Origin: an uncultured Tropicimonas sp.
GTDB taxonomy: Bacteria > Pseudomonadota > Alphaproteobacteria > Rhodobacterales > Rhodobacteraceae
DNA: 44,025 nucleotides
Direction of reading: 5' to 3'
Assembly (NCBI GenBank): GCA_947497945.1
Contig: CANMIP010000037.1
Location: 1-44,025 of the forward strand
The position numbers and the translations under genes are program-made. Below are positions 8,789 through 15,776 of the stretch, one piece after another. Position 1 is the first letter of the stretch; every line of letters starts with the position of its first letter. A model generated the notes under the pieces. It did no database searches, had not been told where the DNA came from, and worked only from the letters and a program-made list of their open reading frames with translations.

Positions 8789-9934
8789 GTGGATCTGGAA
8801 GCGCTTGTGCCTGAGTTCTACTTCCCTCCTACGGCTGGAAAGACACCCAATGGAAAGCTGAAGCGGGCCGTCGGCAAGGCGGGGCGCTGGTCAGTGCGCC
8901 GGCGGATGGGTGATGGGCGCTATGCCACCGAGAGCCTAAACGTGCTGGCCGATGACGTGGCACCGGCGAATAACAAGGGCGTACTGTCCTACGATCAGGC
9001 TGTTCGACGCATCCAAGGGATATCGAAGCTGGTCGGTGGTGCCGACATTTCGGTGAAGGATGCCGCGACCGATTGGGCGGATTGGAAAAGCCTGACCGCT
9101 CGCGATCATCGGTCCCGTATCAACTATCGAAGTACCGCCCGCCGGATCGCGGAGGCGTTTCCACGCAAGACGCTTCGCACGATCACTACTGGTGACCTGA
9201 CGCGGTATCGGGACCGCTTCCTTGCGGAAGTGGACCGGGACCGGGACGATTACATGGAGGCGCTCTGCAGGCGCAGATCCACCGCGAACCGGTCACTCGC
9301 CACCGTCAAGGCGGTACTGAACCGTGCTGCCCAAGAACATGGCTATGGAGGTGACCGCGTTTGGAACAACGCAAAGAAGTTCTCAAAGGCCGAGAATTTC
9401 GGATCTCGGCAGAATATCCTCACGCCCGACCAATGTCGGACGCTTTTGATTTCCATCGAGGATGACGCCTTTCGGGATCTCGTGCATATCGCCCTGCTCA
9501 CCGGCTGTCGCTATGGCGAGTTGCGGACGGCCCGTGTTCGGGATCTGGACGTGAGCGCCAAGACGCTCGATGTCGACGGAAAGACCGGTCCGCGTACCAT
9601 CACCATTGGCAACGACGCCTTATCGATCCTTAAGCGGCTTACCGACCGCGTGAACAACAAGCGGCGCTGCATTTTCCTTCGTTCGAATGGGAAGGAATGG
9701 GATCATGACGACCAACAAGACCCGATGTCCGATGCCGTCGAGGCTGCGGGTCTGGAACCCGGCACGGTCTTCTATGATCTGCGTCACACCTGCCTGTCGA
9801 AGTGGATTGCCGATGGCGTTCCAATCCGTGCCGTTGCCGAACAGGCAGGCACCAGCGTCGAGATGTTGGAAAGATCCTACGCGAAGTTCATTCCAGACCA
9901 GAAACAGCAGTGGTTTTCTTCGGGTGCGGTGTAG
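8789..9934 (+). CDS. Tyrosine recombinase/phage integrase
   Basis: The 381-residue protein has the catalytic domain of phage integrases: first Arg in TGCRYGELR (Arg241), second Arg in DLRHTCLS (Arg332) and the nucleophile in MLERSYAKF (Tyr364). The usual His of the H-x-x-R box is Tyr329 and the His ahead of the nucleophile is replaced in EQAGTS, variants that occur in active members, so activity is possible. The core-binding domain is around residues 88-200. The start is uncertain: I use GTG at 8789, but the gene abuts a truncated portal gene in the opposite direction, so its true N-terminus may be lost. Confidence 0.75.
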   Translation: MDLEALVPEFYFPPTAGKTPNGKLKRAVGKAGRWSVRRRMGDGRYATESLNVLADDVAPANNKGVLSYDQAVRRIQGISKLVGGADISVKDAATDWADWKSLTARDHRSRINYRSTARRIAEAFPRKTLRTITTGDLTRYRDRFLAEVDRDRDDYMEALCRRRSTANRSLATVKAVLNRAAQEHGYGGDRVWNNAKKFSKAENFGSRQNILTPDQCRTLLISIEDDAFRDLVHIALLTGCRYGELRTARVRDLDVSAKTLDVDGKTGPRTITIGNDALSILKRLTDRVNNKRRCIFLRSNGKEWDHDDQQDPMSDAVEAAGLEPGTVFYDLRHTCLSKWIADGVPIRAVAEQAGTSVEMLERSYAKFIPDQKQQWFSSGAV

Positions 9935-9948
9935 TTGAGTGCGTGCTG

Positions 9949-10302
9949 CTACCGCGATGGCAGGCTACGGTAGTGCGGATCAACGTATGTGACCCCGCCT
10001 GATGGCGTCGACCGATAGTGGCCGTCCATGTGAACGGGCTTGTAGCCGCCGCTGGGAGAAGCGCTGACCATCTGCATCCAAATGTTTCGCTGGAAGGCTT
10101 GGTTTTTTGCAAATGCTACGCAGTTTTGATGTAGTTCTGCTTCGCTCGCCTTGGCCTCGGTGACCGACAGCGTCCTCATGCAATGAATGTAGTCTTCCTC
10201 ACTTTGAGATGTCGTTTCACATGCGGTGAGGAAGACCAGAGTTGACGTTGCCGTTGCCCAAGCAGACCACCCCTTCCGAACTAATCGTGCAGAACCAAAC
10301 AC
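9949..10302 (-). CDS. Small lipoprotein, function unknown
   Basis: A 117-residue product with a convincing lipoprotein signal: basic residues (ARLVRKG), a hydrophobic core and the lipobox LTAC. I place the start at the GTG at 10302, preceded by AAAGG about 10 bases upstream; a TTG at 10356 would extend the frame but would push the signal peptide inward. The mature part holds two further Cys residues and a C-terminal repeat rich in Tyr, His, Pro and Gly (YKPVHMDGHYRS, VDPHYRS). It faces the recombinase gene tail to tail with 14 bases between stops, and may be cargo of the decayed element. Confidence 0.55.
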   Translation of the reverse strand: MFGSARLVRKGWSAWATATSTLVFLTACETTSQSEEDYIHCMRTLSVTEAKASEAELHQNCVAFAKNQAFQRNIWMQMVSASPSGGYKPVHMDGHYRSTPSGGVTYVDPHYRSLPSR

Positions 10303-10366
10303 TTCGTTTCTACCTTTCAACGAGCTAATCACATCTTCGATTGCACTCCATACCAAGAAAGTCGTT

Positions 10367-10402
10367 CGCAGGAACGTCGCTCGTCTGCGTGACGTTCCTG
10401 CG
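10367..10402. repeat. 12-bp inverted repeat in a gene-free gap
   Basis: CGCAGGAACGTC at 10367-10378 is repeated inverted as GACGTTCCTGCG at 10391-10402 with a 12-base loop. It lies 65 bases upstream of the lipoprotein start and could be a regulator site or an RNA hairpin; there is no T-run on either side, so a simple terminator is unlikely. A second, smaller hairpin (CTTCGCC, loop GAT, GGCGAAG) sits at 10584-10600. The gap 10303-10698 holds nothing else that I can support. Confidence 0.5.
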
Positions 10403-10698
10403 ATATGTAGTTGACTAGGTTCAAGTCAGTTCTTACTGCATTCAACTGAACCATTTGGCGGGATCGTCTGTCCCGCCAGTCACCACGTGGCCTGCACCGA
10501 TGCGCAGGCGGCTCGGCACCCCCGGATGGTGTCCCGACGAGCAAGGTCGTCGTGGGTCTTCAGGCCCGTGGTAACAGGGAACGCTTCGCCGATGGCGAAG
10601 ACTAGGACACACGCATGGCCGACCTCTCAGATGGGGTGCCGCCAGTTCGTGTCCGCGCGCGTGTTCCCTCACCTTGGCGGTGCCCTAGGAAGACGCCG

Positions 10699-10902
10699 AT
10701 GGAGAGTTTTGAACAGAAGGTTCTGGAATGGCTGGACGCAGTCACCACGCGATTGGACGACGCCGTCATTCACAGAGACCAGATCGAAGCCAAGCTGGAC
10801 CGCTATCGCCCAGAAACTGCGCTGTCCGCGCAAGCTGCCGAACAGGCGCTGACCGCAATCAATGCATTAAACCGTCGCGTCACCCGGTTGGGAGGCAAGT
10901 GA
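10699..10902 (+). CDS. Small helical protein, unknown
   Basis: Unrecognised 67-residue protein, predicted to be almost wholly alpha-helical (MESFEQKVLEWLDAVTTRL, then a QAAEQALTAINALNRRV helix). The ATG at 10699 follows an AGGAAGA purine run; upstream in-frame sequence is Pro/Arg-rich and not protein-like. Its TGA overlaps the ATG of the AlpA-like gene, so the two are translationally coupled. Small coiled proteins of this kind often accompany regulatory genes of integrated elements. Confidence 0.5.
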   Translation: MESFEQKVLEWLDAVTTRLDDAVIHRDQIEAKLDRYRPETALSAQAAEQALTAINALNRRVTRLGGK

Positions 10903-11132
10903 TGTCCGACCGCGAATACACCACTGCCGATCTCGCCGCTCTCGCCACCCTGCCCATCCTCTCGTTCGAGCAAGCCGCCGCGTTGGCCCAGATCCCATTT
11001 TCCACCTTCGACGTTCTGTGTCGGCGTGGGGATGGTCCCCTCTTCGTCAAGATCGGACGCCATAGGCGCTCGACACCGGCTGAGATCACGAGATGGATGC
11101 AGAGCAAAATTCAGGACGCGCATGATGCGTGA
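10902..11132 (+). CDS. AlpA/excisionase-like helix-turn-helix protein
   Basis: The 76-residue product matches the short MerR-type helix-turn-helix of AlpA and excisionase proteins: LSFEQAAALAQIPFSTFDVLCRRGDGPLFVKIGRHRRSTP, then AEITRWMQSKI. Such proteins control integrase transcription or act as recombination directionality factors. The ATG overlaps the previous stop (TGATG), and its own end overlaps the next small gene. It presumably served the decayed element left of the tRNA-Thr repeat, perhaps together with the recombinase at 8.8-9.9 kb. Confidence 0.65.
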   Translation: MSDREYTTADLAALATLPILSFEQAAALAQIPFSTFDVLCRRGDGPLFVKIGRHRRSTPAEITRWMQSKIQDAHDA

Positions 11133-11322
11133 GTTTGAGACCAAACGCCTCGTAGCCGAGATCCGCAACCTCAACGAAGAGACGCTGAAGATGATGCAGG
11201 AGACCAAGCCGATCGCCAGTCGGACCTTCCCCGGATGGGTGCTGGTTGTCGGATAGCTGGCCGCAGCTATTGCCGCCAGCCCTGCAACGTTCGTGGTTGT
11301 CGAACACCTGCTTTCCCGTTGA
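11122..11322 (+). pseudogene. Small membrane protein interrupted by an in-frame amber codon
   Basis: From ATG at 11122 the frame gives a charged amphipathic N-terminus (REFETKRLVAEIRNLNEETLKMMQ) and enters a hydrophobic segment, then meets TAG at 11254-11256. In the same frame the hydrophobic segment simply continues (LAAAIAASPATFVVVEHLL) and ends at TGA 11320-11322. The expected protein is therefore a 66-residue single-span membrane protein cut in the middle of its membrane helix. It overlaps the AlpA-like gene by 11 bases. Whether the amber codon is a mutation or is suppressed cannot be told. Confidence 0.5.
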
Positions 11323-11446
11323 TCCGTGGCAGTTGCCGCCCGTCGCCGCCGACCCGAGCGCCCCCGAGTTCTTCCATCTCGACGCGCTGGATCACGAACT
11401 GACCACCAATCACCGCGCAGCCGACAGCGCATCGGCACGGGAATAA
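11318..11446 (+). pseudogene. Fragment of RecD-like/SF1 helicase
   Basis: In one frame a short stretch reads VDPWQLPPV, then FFHLDALDHELTTNHRAAD. This resembles motif III (GDPxQLPPV) and the following L-T-x-x-x-R region of RecD-like phage helicases, where the two motifs lie about this far apart. It has no start, lacks all other helicase motifs, and stops at 11446. I read it as a deletion remnant; the match is short. Confidence 0.4.
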
Positions 11447-11664
11447 GCTACCTGATCCAGCACTCTGCCGGATCGGGCAAGTCGAACACGATCGGCTGGC
11501 TGGCGCACCAAGCGATCAATCTTCACGACAAAGATGACAACGCCATCTTCAACACCGCGATCATTGTCACCGACCGGATCGTGCTGGACCGTCAGCTTCA
11601 AAGCACTGTCTCGCAGTTTCAGCAGGTAGCCGGTGTCGTGAAGAAGATCGACGGCACCTCTGCC
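11434..11664 (+). pseudogene. Fragment of type I restriction enzyme HsdR
   Basis: The frame encodes about 77 residues closely resembling the motor domain entry of HsdR: SYLIQHSAGSGKSNTIGWLAHQ (Walker A GSGKS), then the DNA-translocase strand AIIVTDRIVLDRQLQ and a VSQFQQVAGVVKKID stretch. HsdR is normally about 1000 residues; nuclease domain, remaining helicase motifs and partner genes hsdM and hsdS are absent. It is fused in frame to an unrelated tail at about 11665. Confidence 0.75.
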
Positions 11665-11751
11665 GTTGTCTTCGACGACAGGGATGCGGTGGTTGCTATG
11701 TGGCGTGAAGAAGGCATCGCTTGCTTTCAAGTCGCGACAGGTGACTTCTGA
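11665..11751 (+). pseudogene. C-terminal tail of a T4 Pnk-like polynucleotide kinase/phosphatase
   Basis: The last 28 codons of the HsdR-fragment frame read VVFDDRDAVVAMWREEG and end CFQVATGDF. This is the typical end of the HAD-type phosphatase domain of T4 polynucleotide kinase relatives (DDRxxVVxMWR, then QVAxGDF at the very C-terminus). The in-frame join to HsdR sequence is therefore an illegitimate fusion. No kinase P-loop domain is present nearby. Confidence 0.55.
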
Positions 11752-11896
11752 TACCCTTGCATTGCGATGATGCTGCACTCTGGATTGGGTGATGATCAGG
11801 CGCACTTTTTGGCATGAGCTACAGCCATTCTCGACAAATAGTGGCGAAATCCGCCCTGCTGTGCAGCGCAAAAACTACGTATGTATATGATTTTGC

Positions 11897-11941
11897 TGGT
11901 GCTGCCGGAGAGATTTGAACTCTCGACCTCTCCCTTACCAA
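11897..11941 (-). repeat. Left attachment repeat (3' fragment of tRNA-Thr)
   Basis: These 45 bases are identical to 27016-27060, the 3' part of the intact tRNA-Thr from the anticodon loop to the encoded CCA. Identity stops abruptly on both sides (c/a at the left edge, a/g at the right), and the 5' half of the tRNA is missing, so this is not a working tRNA but the duplicated attachment site left by integration. The integrase gene starts 185 bases to the right. Confidence 0.93.
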
Positions 11942-12007
11942 AGGCGTGGCGGATGGGGTTAATCGAGTTTCCGGGGTGCTGGAAGGGATGCAAAATCGAT
12001 ACGTGGG

Positions 12008-12059
12008 AAACAGTCATATTACTGTTTTTGCTTGAAATATATGGGTTAGGTGGTATTCG
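12008..12059 (+). promoter_or_regulatory. Candidate integrase promoter with palindromic operator
   Basis: A perfect 7-bp dyad, AAACAGTcatattACTGTTT (12008-12027), directly precedes TTGAAA (12032-12037) and TATTCG (12054-12059) spaced by 16 bases, a plausible -35/-10 pair reading towards the integrase. The dyad could be the site of a repressor of integrase transcription. The assignment rests on pattern alone. Confidence 0.4.
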
Positions 12060-12097
12060 TCAGGGTATGACGGGGGTGCGCCCGCGTTTCCCTCACA

Positions 12098-12117
12098 GTG
12101 TTGCCCCAGTGTTACCC
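12098..12117. repeat. Left paired GTGTTRCCC motif (putative integrase arm site)
   Basis: GTGTTGCCC (12098-12106) and GTGTTACCC (12109-12117) form a direct repeat with 11-bp period, 8 bases ahead of the integrase ATG. The same pair, same order, orientation and spacing, occurs at 26926-26945 near the other end of the element. Short direct repeats near both attachment sites are typical of arm-type binding sites for tyrosine integrases. Confidence 0.55.
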
Positions 12118-12125
12118 GAGATTTC

Positions 12126-13355
12126 ATGCCTGCCAGAGAACAAGACCGCATCCGGCTAACAGACGCACGTGTGCGCGCCGCAGAACTGCCCGAAGGTAAA
12201 AAGGATTTGTTCCTATGGGATGAAGACTTGCGGGGCTTCGCTCTGCGTCTGCGCGGAAAGGTGAAATCCTACATCGTGGTCTATCGGCCCCAAGGAACAG
12301 GCAGGACAGCGAACCCCAAGAAGCTCAAGCTTGGTACGCCCGAGACCATCCCCAATGTGAAAGAAGCGCGGAACCTGGCGCGGGCGATACTGGGCCGGGT
12401 CGCGGCCGGCGCGGACCCGATCGAGGAACGGAAGGAGGAAAAGCGCAAGTCCACCGTGGCCGTGGGCGCGATGCTGGACCGGTACGAAGCACAACTGAAG
12501 CGGCGCCAACACGTCAAGCGCAAGGACGTGCTGAGCCTGTTGAGGCGCCGGCTGTCGCCCATGCTTCGAAAGGACATTTCCGAACTCAAGGGCTGGGAGT
12601 TGGCCCGGTTGATAGAGAAACTCGACAACGAAGCGGAAGGGCGCGGCAAAGAGTTTCGGGTGCGACTGAACGCCTTTCTGAACTTCTGCACTTTCGACGC
12701 GCGGGTGATCGACGCAAACCCGCTGGCCGGGTATCGCAGAGGCCGTGACACGCGTGCTGAGCGCATAGCAAAGGCCGGGACGGGCAGAGCCCTGTCTGAT
12801 AGCGAACTGGCCTCTGTGTGGCTTGCTGCGAGCCCAGGGACAGCATTCGGGCGGCTTGTGCGGTTCCTGATCCTGACCGGCTGTCGCCGGAACGAAGGCG
12901 CGCAGCTCCAATGGGAAATGGTCGATCTGAGCAACGCCCGGATCGACCTGCCCGCAACGTTCACGAAACAGGGGCGCGGCCACGCGGTTTTTGTCGCTCC
13001 CGCCCTGGGCGAGGTTCTTTCACAATGCACACCCGACAGCCGGGGGCTGGAATGGGTCTTCCCCGCGCCGCGCACGGGCGGCCCCATGTCGGGCTGGACG
13101 CAGCTCATGAAGCGATATTACCGCCGCGACGAAGGCGGCATTGTGTTCACTCTGCACGATCTGCGACGGACGTTTCGCACCGGCCTGTCGCGGCTGGGTG
13201 TCGATCGGGAGATTGCGGAACTCGCGCTGGGCCACGCGCGCGGGGATCTGGAAGCGCGCTACAACAAAGATGAATGCGAGGCGGAGCTGCGAGAGGCGTT
13301 CGATATATGGGCCCGACATGTCATAAAGGAAGTGACGCATGACCCGTCCGGATGA
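12126..13355 (+). CDS. P4-type tyrosine integrase of the element
   Basis: A 409-residue site-specific recombinase that should insert and excise the surrounding element at tRNA-Thr. The N-terminus (residues 8-100) is the DUF4102-type arm-binding domain (LTDARVRAAELPEGKKDLFLWDEDLRGFALRLR). The catalytic residues are all present: Arg254 in TGCRRNEG, His344 and Arg347 in LHDLRRTF, His370 in LGHARGD, and nucleophile Tyr379 in LEARYNKDE. Length is typical for the family. It lies at the left end, just inside the attachment repeat, and overlaps the next gene by 17 bases. Nothing indicates damage, so the element may still be able to move. Confidence 0.95.
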   Translation: MPAREQDRIRLTDARVRAAELPEGKKDLFLWDEDLRGFALRLRGKVKSYIVVYRPQGTGRTANPKKLKLGTPETIPNVKEARNLARAILGRVAAGADPIEERKEEKRKSTVAVGAMLDRYEAQLKRRQHVKRKDVLSLLRRRLSPMLRKDISELKGWELARLIEKLDNEAEGRGKEFRVRLNAFLNFCTFDARVIDANPLAGYRRGRDTRAERIAKAGTGRALSDSELASVWLAASPGTAFGRLVRFLILTGCRRNEGAQLQWEMVDLSNARIDLPATFTKQGRGHAVFVAPALGEVLSQCTPDSRGLEWVFPAPRTGGPMSGWTQLMKRYYRRDEGGIVFTLHDLRRTFRTGLSRLGVDREIAELALGHARGDLEARYNKDECEAELREAFDIWARHVIKEVTHDPSG

Positions 13356-13827
13356 TCACTCCGCACCGCTGGGTGACATTCTCGGAACGTGGAACGAAGA
13401 TGGCACACCCGCTTCGAAGCCCGCAACGCCGCGAACACGATACAGCTTCGACGACATTCTCGTGCAACTCGCGAAGGCTTGGGGAGAGGACCACGCTGAA
13501 GTTCTTCGGGAGTTTCACGGGGACACAGCGTTAGCTCGGCTGGCTCGAAAGATCCTGGCTACGGACACAAAGAAGGAAAGCGCCGCCATGCGCACATATC
13601 TTCTTGGCGAGAGCATCCGCCGAGAAGGCTATAAGGGTGTGGCACTTTTTGCCGAGTTGGCACGGCGCCTTTGGGAGTCGCAGGGGCGAAACGTTTCAGG
13701 GCCGGCGGGCACAGAAGACGACAGCTCAAGCGCCAAGACCCAGTATTACCGGGGAAAAAGGGAACTCGAAGAGCGAGCGCAAGCATTCGGAACGCTTAAG
13801 GAAATGTTCTCCCCCGACGACGGGTAA
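13339..13827 (+). CDS. Unknown protein following the integrase
   Basis: Unrecognised 162-residue soluble protein. ATG at 13339 has AAAGGA eight bases upstream and lies within the end of the integrase gene, so the two are probably translated from one message. The sequence is hydrophilic and helical in the middle (SFDDILVQLAKAWGEDHAEVLREFHG, then SAAMRTYLLGESIRREGYKGVALFAELARRLWESQ), with a Ser/Asp-rich linker and a final charged helix. No motif of a known enzyme is visible. Confidence 0.6.
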   Translation: MTRPDDHSAPLGDILGTWNEDGTPASKPATPRTRYSFDDILVQLAKAWGEDHAEVLREFHGDTALARLARKILATDTKKESAAMRTYLLGESIRREGYKGVALFAELARRLWESQGRNVSGPAGTEDDSSSAKTQYYRGKRELEERAQAFGTLKEMFSPDDG

Positions 13828-13912
13828 CTTTTGGGCCCGATTTGTTACCTGCCTCGACCCTTTGGCCGGCCCTATCCTCCGCAACACCGCACAACCCGGA
13901 GGAAGCGACCCG

Positions 13913-14191
13913 ATGCCAGTTTGTGAACATAGTGCCGAACCGTCCGCCAGCTCCCCGGACGGCAAAAAGAAACGCAGGCGTAGAAAGCCGGTGTCCGTCC
14001 CGGATCTCGACAACCTTCCCGGAGACGCTTTACTTACCCGCCGCCAGACCTCTCTTGCGCTAAGCTTCGCGATCCCGACGTTGAAGGCGTGGGCGAAGAA
14101 GGGGCGCGGCCCGCAGATTACCCGCGTGGAAGGTCTTCCGCGCTATCGCGTCGGCGACGTGAAAGCCTGGATTGTTTCCAGCAATGGGTAG
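13913..14191 (+). CDS. AlpA-like helix-turn-helix regulator/excisionase
   Basis: The 92-residue product has a Lys/Arg-rich N-terminus (KKKRRRRK) and a compact helix-turn-helix: LLTRRQTSLALSFAIPTLKAWAKKGRGPQITRVEGLPRYRVGDVKAWI, the pattern of the AlpA/excisionase family (TRRQ...TLKxWxxxGxGP...RYRxxDVxxWI). GGAGG lies about 10 bases before the ATG at 13913; longer in-frame starts overlap the previous gene. In satellites an AlpA-type protein activates excision or integrase expression. It overlaps the next gene by 8 bases. Confidence 0.8.
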   Translation: MPVCEHSAEPSASSPDGKKKRRRRKPVSVPDLDNLPGDALLTRRQTSLALSFAIPTLKAWAKKGRGPQITRVEGLPRYRVGDVKAWIVSSNG

Positions 14192-14993
14192 CTCGACACG
14201 TTCCCCGCTCCGCCACTTGCCGGAAGGGACGCTTTTCAAGAAGGTTTGCGACTTTCTTGAAGCGGAGCCTTCCGACGGCCGCGAGCCTTGGGACGACCCA
14301 GACCCCACATGGCGGTTCGCGATCTTGTCCGGAATTGCCGACGGAGAGAAACGGCTCTGGGAATGGCCGCTCCCTGCCGTTTGCGAGCTCTGGGTGCCGT
14401 CGCTCTTGAAGGCCGACGGCTGGGAAGAAGCCGAAATCGAAGATTTCTGCTTAAAGTTCCCGCGGGCTGTGGATCGAATGGCGCAAGACGCAATGGACCT
14501 TGCCTGGCACACCTCTACCCAAGCACTAAGGGACTATCGTCCTAAACCGCCGATCGAAACCCGTCGGTGCGTCGTCATTGCGGCCTATCTGGACGAAGCC
14601 TTTCGCGACCGTGAGCGCGGAAAGAAGCGTTCACGCAGAGCACTGTATTGTGCAGCGGCTAAGCGGCTCGGGATTTCCAACCGGGTGGTTCGGAACCAAG
14701 TTGAAAAGGAAACCGTGAGCCCGTTGGCGCTCATTCATCCGAACGGCGAACCTAGGTTTTACTATGGGAAGAACAACGGAGCCGCGTACCGAATGTGGTA
14801 CACCACCATGTGCGCCAAGATCCTTGCCCAAGTGGAAAAAAAGGAAGCGTCGCCTTACGCGACTTTCATGCGATCGGCCGCGCAAATTCTGACAGAGGAA
14901 AAGCCTGTTCTTGCGCAAACCACGGATGGAAGCTGCCAGCCGACGGAACAGCCGGAGAGCGAGCAATGCAGAAAAGTGCGGACGGTCTACTGA
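14184..14993 (+). CDS. Unknown island protein
   Basis: Unrecognised 269-residue protein, start ATG 14184 overlapping the TAG of the AlpA-like gene. Features: Trp-rich acidic middle (EPWDDPDPTWRFAILSGIADG, then LWEWPLPAVCELWVP), a region with SRRALYCAAAKRLGISNRVVRNQVEKE that looks like a helix-turn-helix, and a polar tail. The helix-turn-helix suggests DNA binding, perhaps in replication or regulation of the element. Its 3' end overlaps the next small gene by 28 bases. Confidence 0.6.
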   Translation: MGSSTRSPLRHLPEGTLFKKVCDFLEAEPSDGREPWDDPDPTWRFAILSGIADGEKRLWEWPLPAVCELWVPSLLKADGWEEAEIEDFCLKFPRAVDRMAQDAMDLAWHTSTQALRDYRPKPPIETRRCVVIAAYLDEAFRDRERGKKRSRRALYCAAAKRLGISNRVVRNQVEKETVSPLALIHPNGEPRFYYGKNNGAAYRMWYTTMCAKILAQVEKKEASPYATFMRSAAQILTEEKPVLAQTTDGSCQPTEQPESEQCRKVRTVY

Positions 14994-15205
14994 CCTTGAA
15001 GGAGGCCGCGAGCGTCGCGGGGCGGTCCTATAGCTGGGCATGGGATTGCGCCTCAGACGGACGGCTGGATCGGAGCGAGTGCGCCGGAAACCGCGTCTTG
15101 GTGACGGCACAAAGCGTCAGGGCCTTGTTGGTCCGTGAGGCCGTCCGGGCAGCTGGAGCGACGAACAAGCCGCGCCTGCGGCTGGTGATCGACAACACGG
15201 AATGA
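14966..15205 (+). CDS. Small helix-turn-helix protein
   Basis: The 79-residue product reads LLTLKEAASVAGRSYSWAWDCASDGRLDR, then NRVLVTAQSVRALLVREA: a MerR/excisionase-type helix-turn-helix with a following wing (GNRVLVTAQSV). GGAGAG precedes ATG 14966 by about 7 bases. It is the second such small DNA-binding protein in the left half of the element; one may act on excision and the other on transcription. It ends 9 bases before the next start. Confidence 0.6.
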   Translation: MQKSADGLLTLKEAASVAGRSYSWAWDCASDGRLDRSECAGNRVLVTAQSVRALLVREAVRAAGATNKPRLRLVIDNTE

Positions 15206-15214
15206 ACCGCCCCA

Positions 15215-15709
15215 ATGGAACAGAAACCACATACTGCTGAAACCGCCGGGTACGAACGGGGAATGAAGCGGCTTTCCGAGTTCGCGCCCTGGCTCACTCC
15301 CGAAGAGAAGAATTCCCTGCTGGCCGATGAGCAGAAAGCTATTCGCACCGGCGAATGGGGCGAGTGGATGGAAGTCGAAAGCGATCACATTCGTCCCGGC
15401 AGCCGTCATTGGAGATCGAAGGCGTACGGCGTTATCGTCAAAGAGGTTGACGCCCACGTCAAGATTTCGATTCACAGTTGGGCCGGCATTCGCCCGAGCT
15501 GGTGGGACGTTCAACGCATCAAAAATGAAATTGTCGGCGAAGACGCGACGGCGGTCGAAGTCTACCCGCCTCAATCGGAAGTCGTGGACAACGAAGAAGT
15601 CTTCCACATCTGGGTTGTTCCGAGGCTGCCGTTCTCTCTTCATCATCGCAATCACGCCGCGCCGGAACAGCGGTCCGGGAGCGATCCACTTCCAGCCGGC
15701 AGTCTCTAG
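15215..15709 (+). CDS. Phage/plasmid-type protein of unknown function (DUF7694-like)
   Basis: The 164-residue protein ends its conserved part with VKISIHSWAGIRPSWWDVQRIKNEIVGEDATAVEVYPPQSEVVDNEEVFHIWVVP. The pattern W-x-x-x-Q-x-I-K-x-E...AVEVYPP...D...HIWV is one I associate with small phage and plasmid proteins grouped as DUF7694; this is from memory and not searched. No catalytic site is evident. It lies directly upstream of the primase-helicase gene and is probably part of the same transcript. Confidence 0.6.
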   Translation: MEQKPHTAETAGYERGMKRLSEFAPWLTPEEKNSLLADEQKAIRTGEWGEWMEVESDHIRPGSRHWRSKAYGVIVKEVDAHVKISIHSWAGIRPSWWDVQRIKNEIVGEDATAVEVYPPQSEVVDNEEVFHIWVVPRLPFSLHHRNHAAPEQRSGSDPLPAGSL

Positions 15710-15718
15710 ACCGAAATG

Positions 15719-15756
15719 AAAAAGGCGCGCCGCGGGAGCCTATCCGCGAGCGCGCC
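15719..15756 (-). terminator. Rho-independent-type hairpin reading leftward
   Basis: GGCGCGC-CGCGG (15724-15735) pairs with CCGCG-a-GCGCGCC (15744-15756), with an 8-base loop. On the minus strand the hairpin is followed by TTTTT (complement of 15719-15723), the form of an intrinsic terminator. All neighbouring genes are on the plus strand, so it would stop antisense transcription; in the plus direction it would be a 5' UTR hairpin about 20 bases before the primase-helicase start. Confidence 0.5.
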
Positions 15757-15776
15757 AAAGAAAGCTGAGACAAAAA

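Noticed and set aside
7717-9934. Intact prophage
   Set aside because: Only a half portal gene and one integrase are present; no terminase, capsid, tail or lysis genes.
11434-11664. Functional type I restriction system
   Set aside because: Only about 77 residues of HsdR remain; the other subunits and the nuclease domain are missing.
11897-11941. A second tRNA-Thr gene
   Set aside because: Only the 3' 45 bases match; the sequence beyond the anticodon loop cannot form the 5' half, so it is an attachment-site duplicate.
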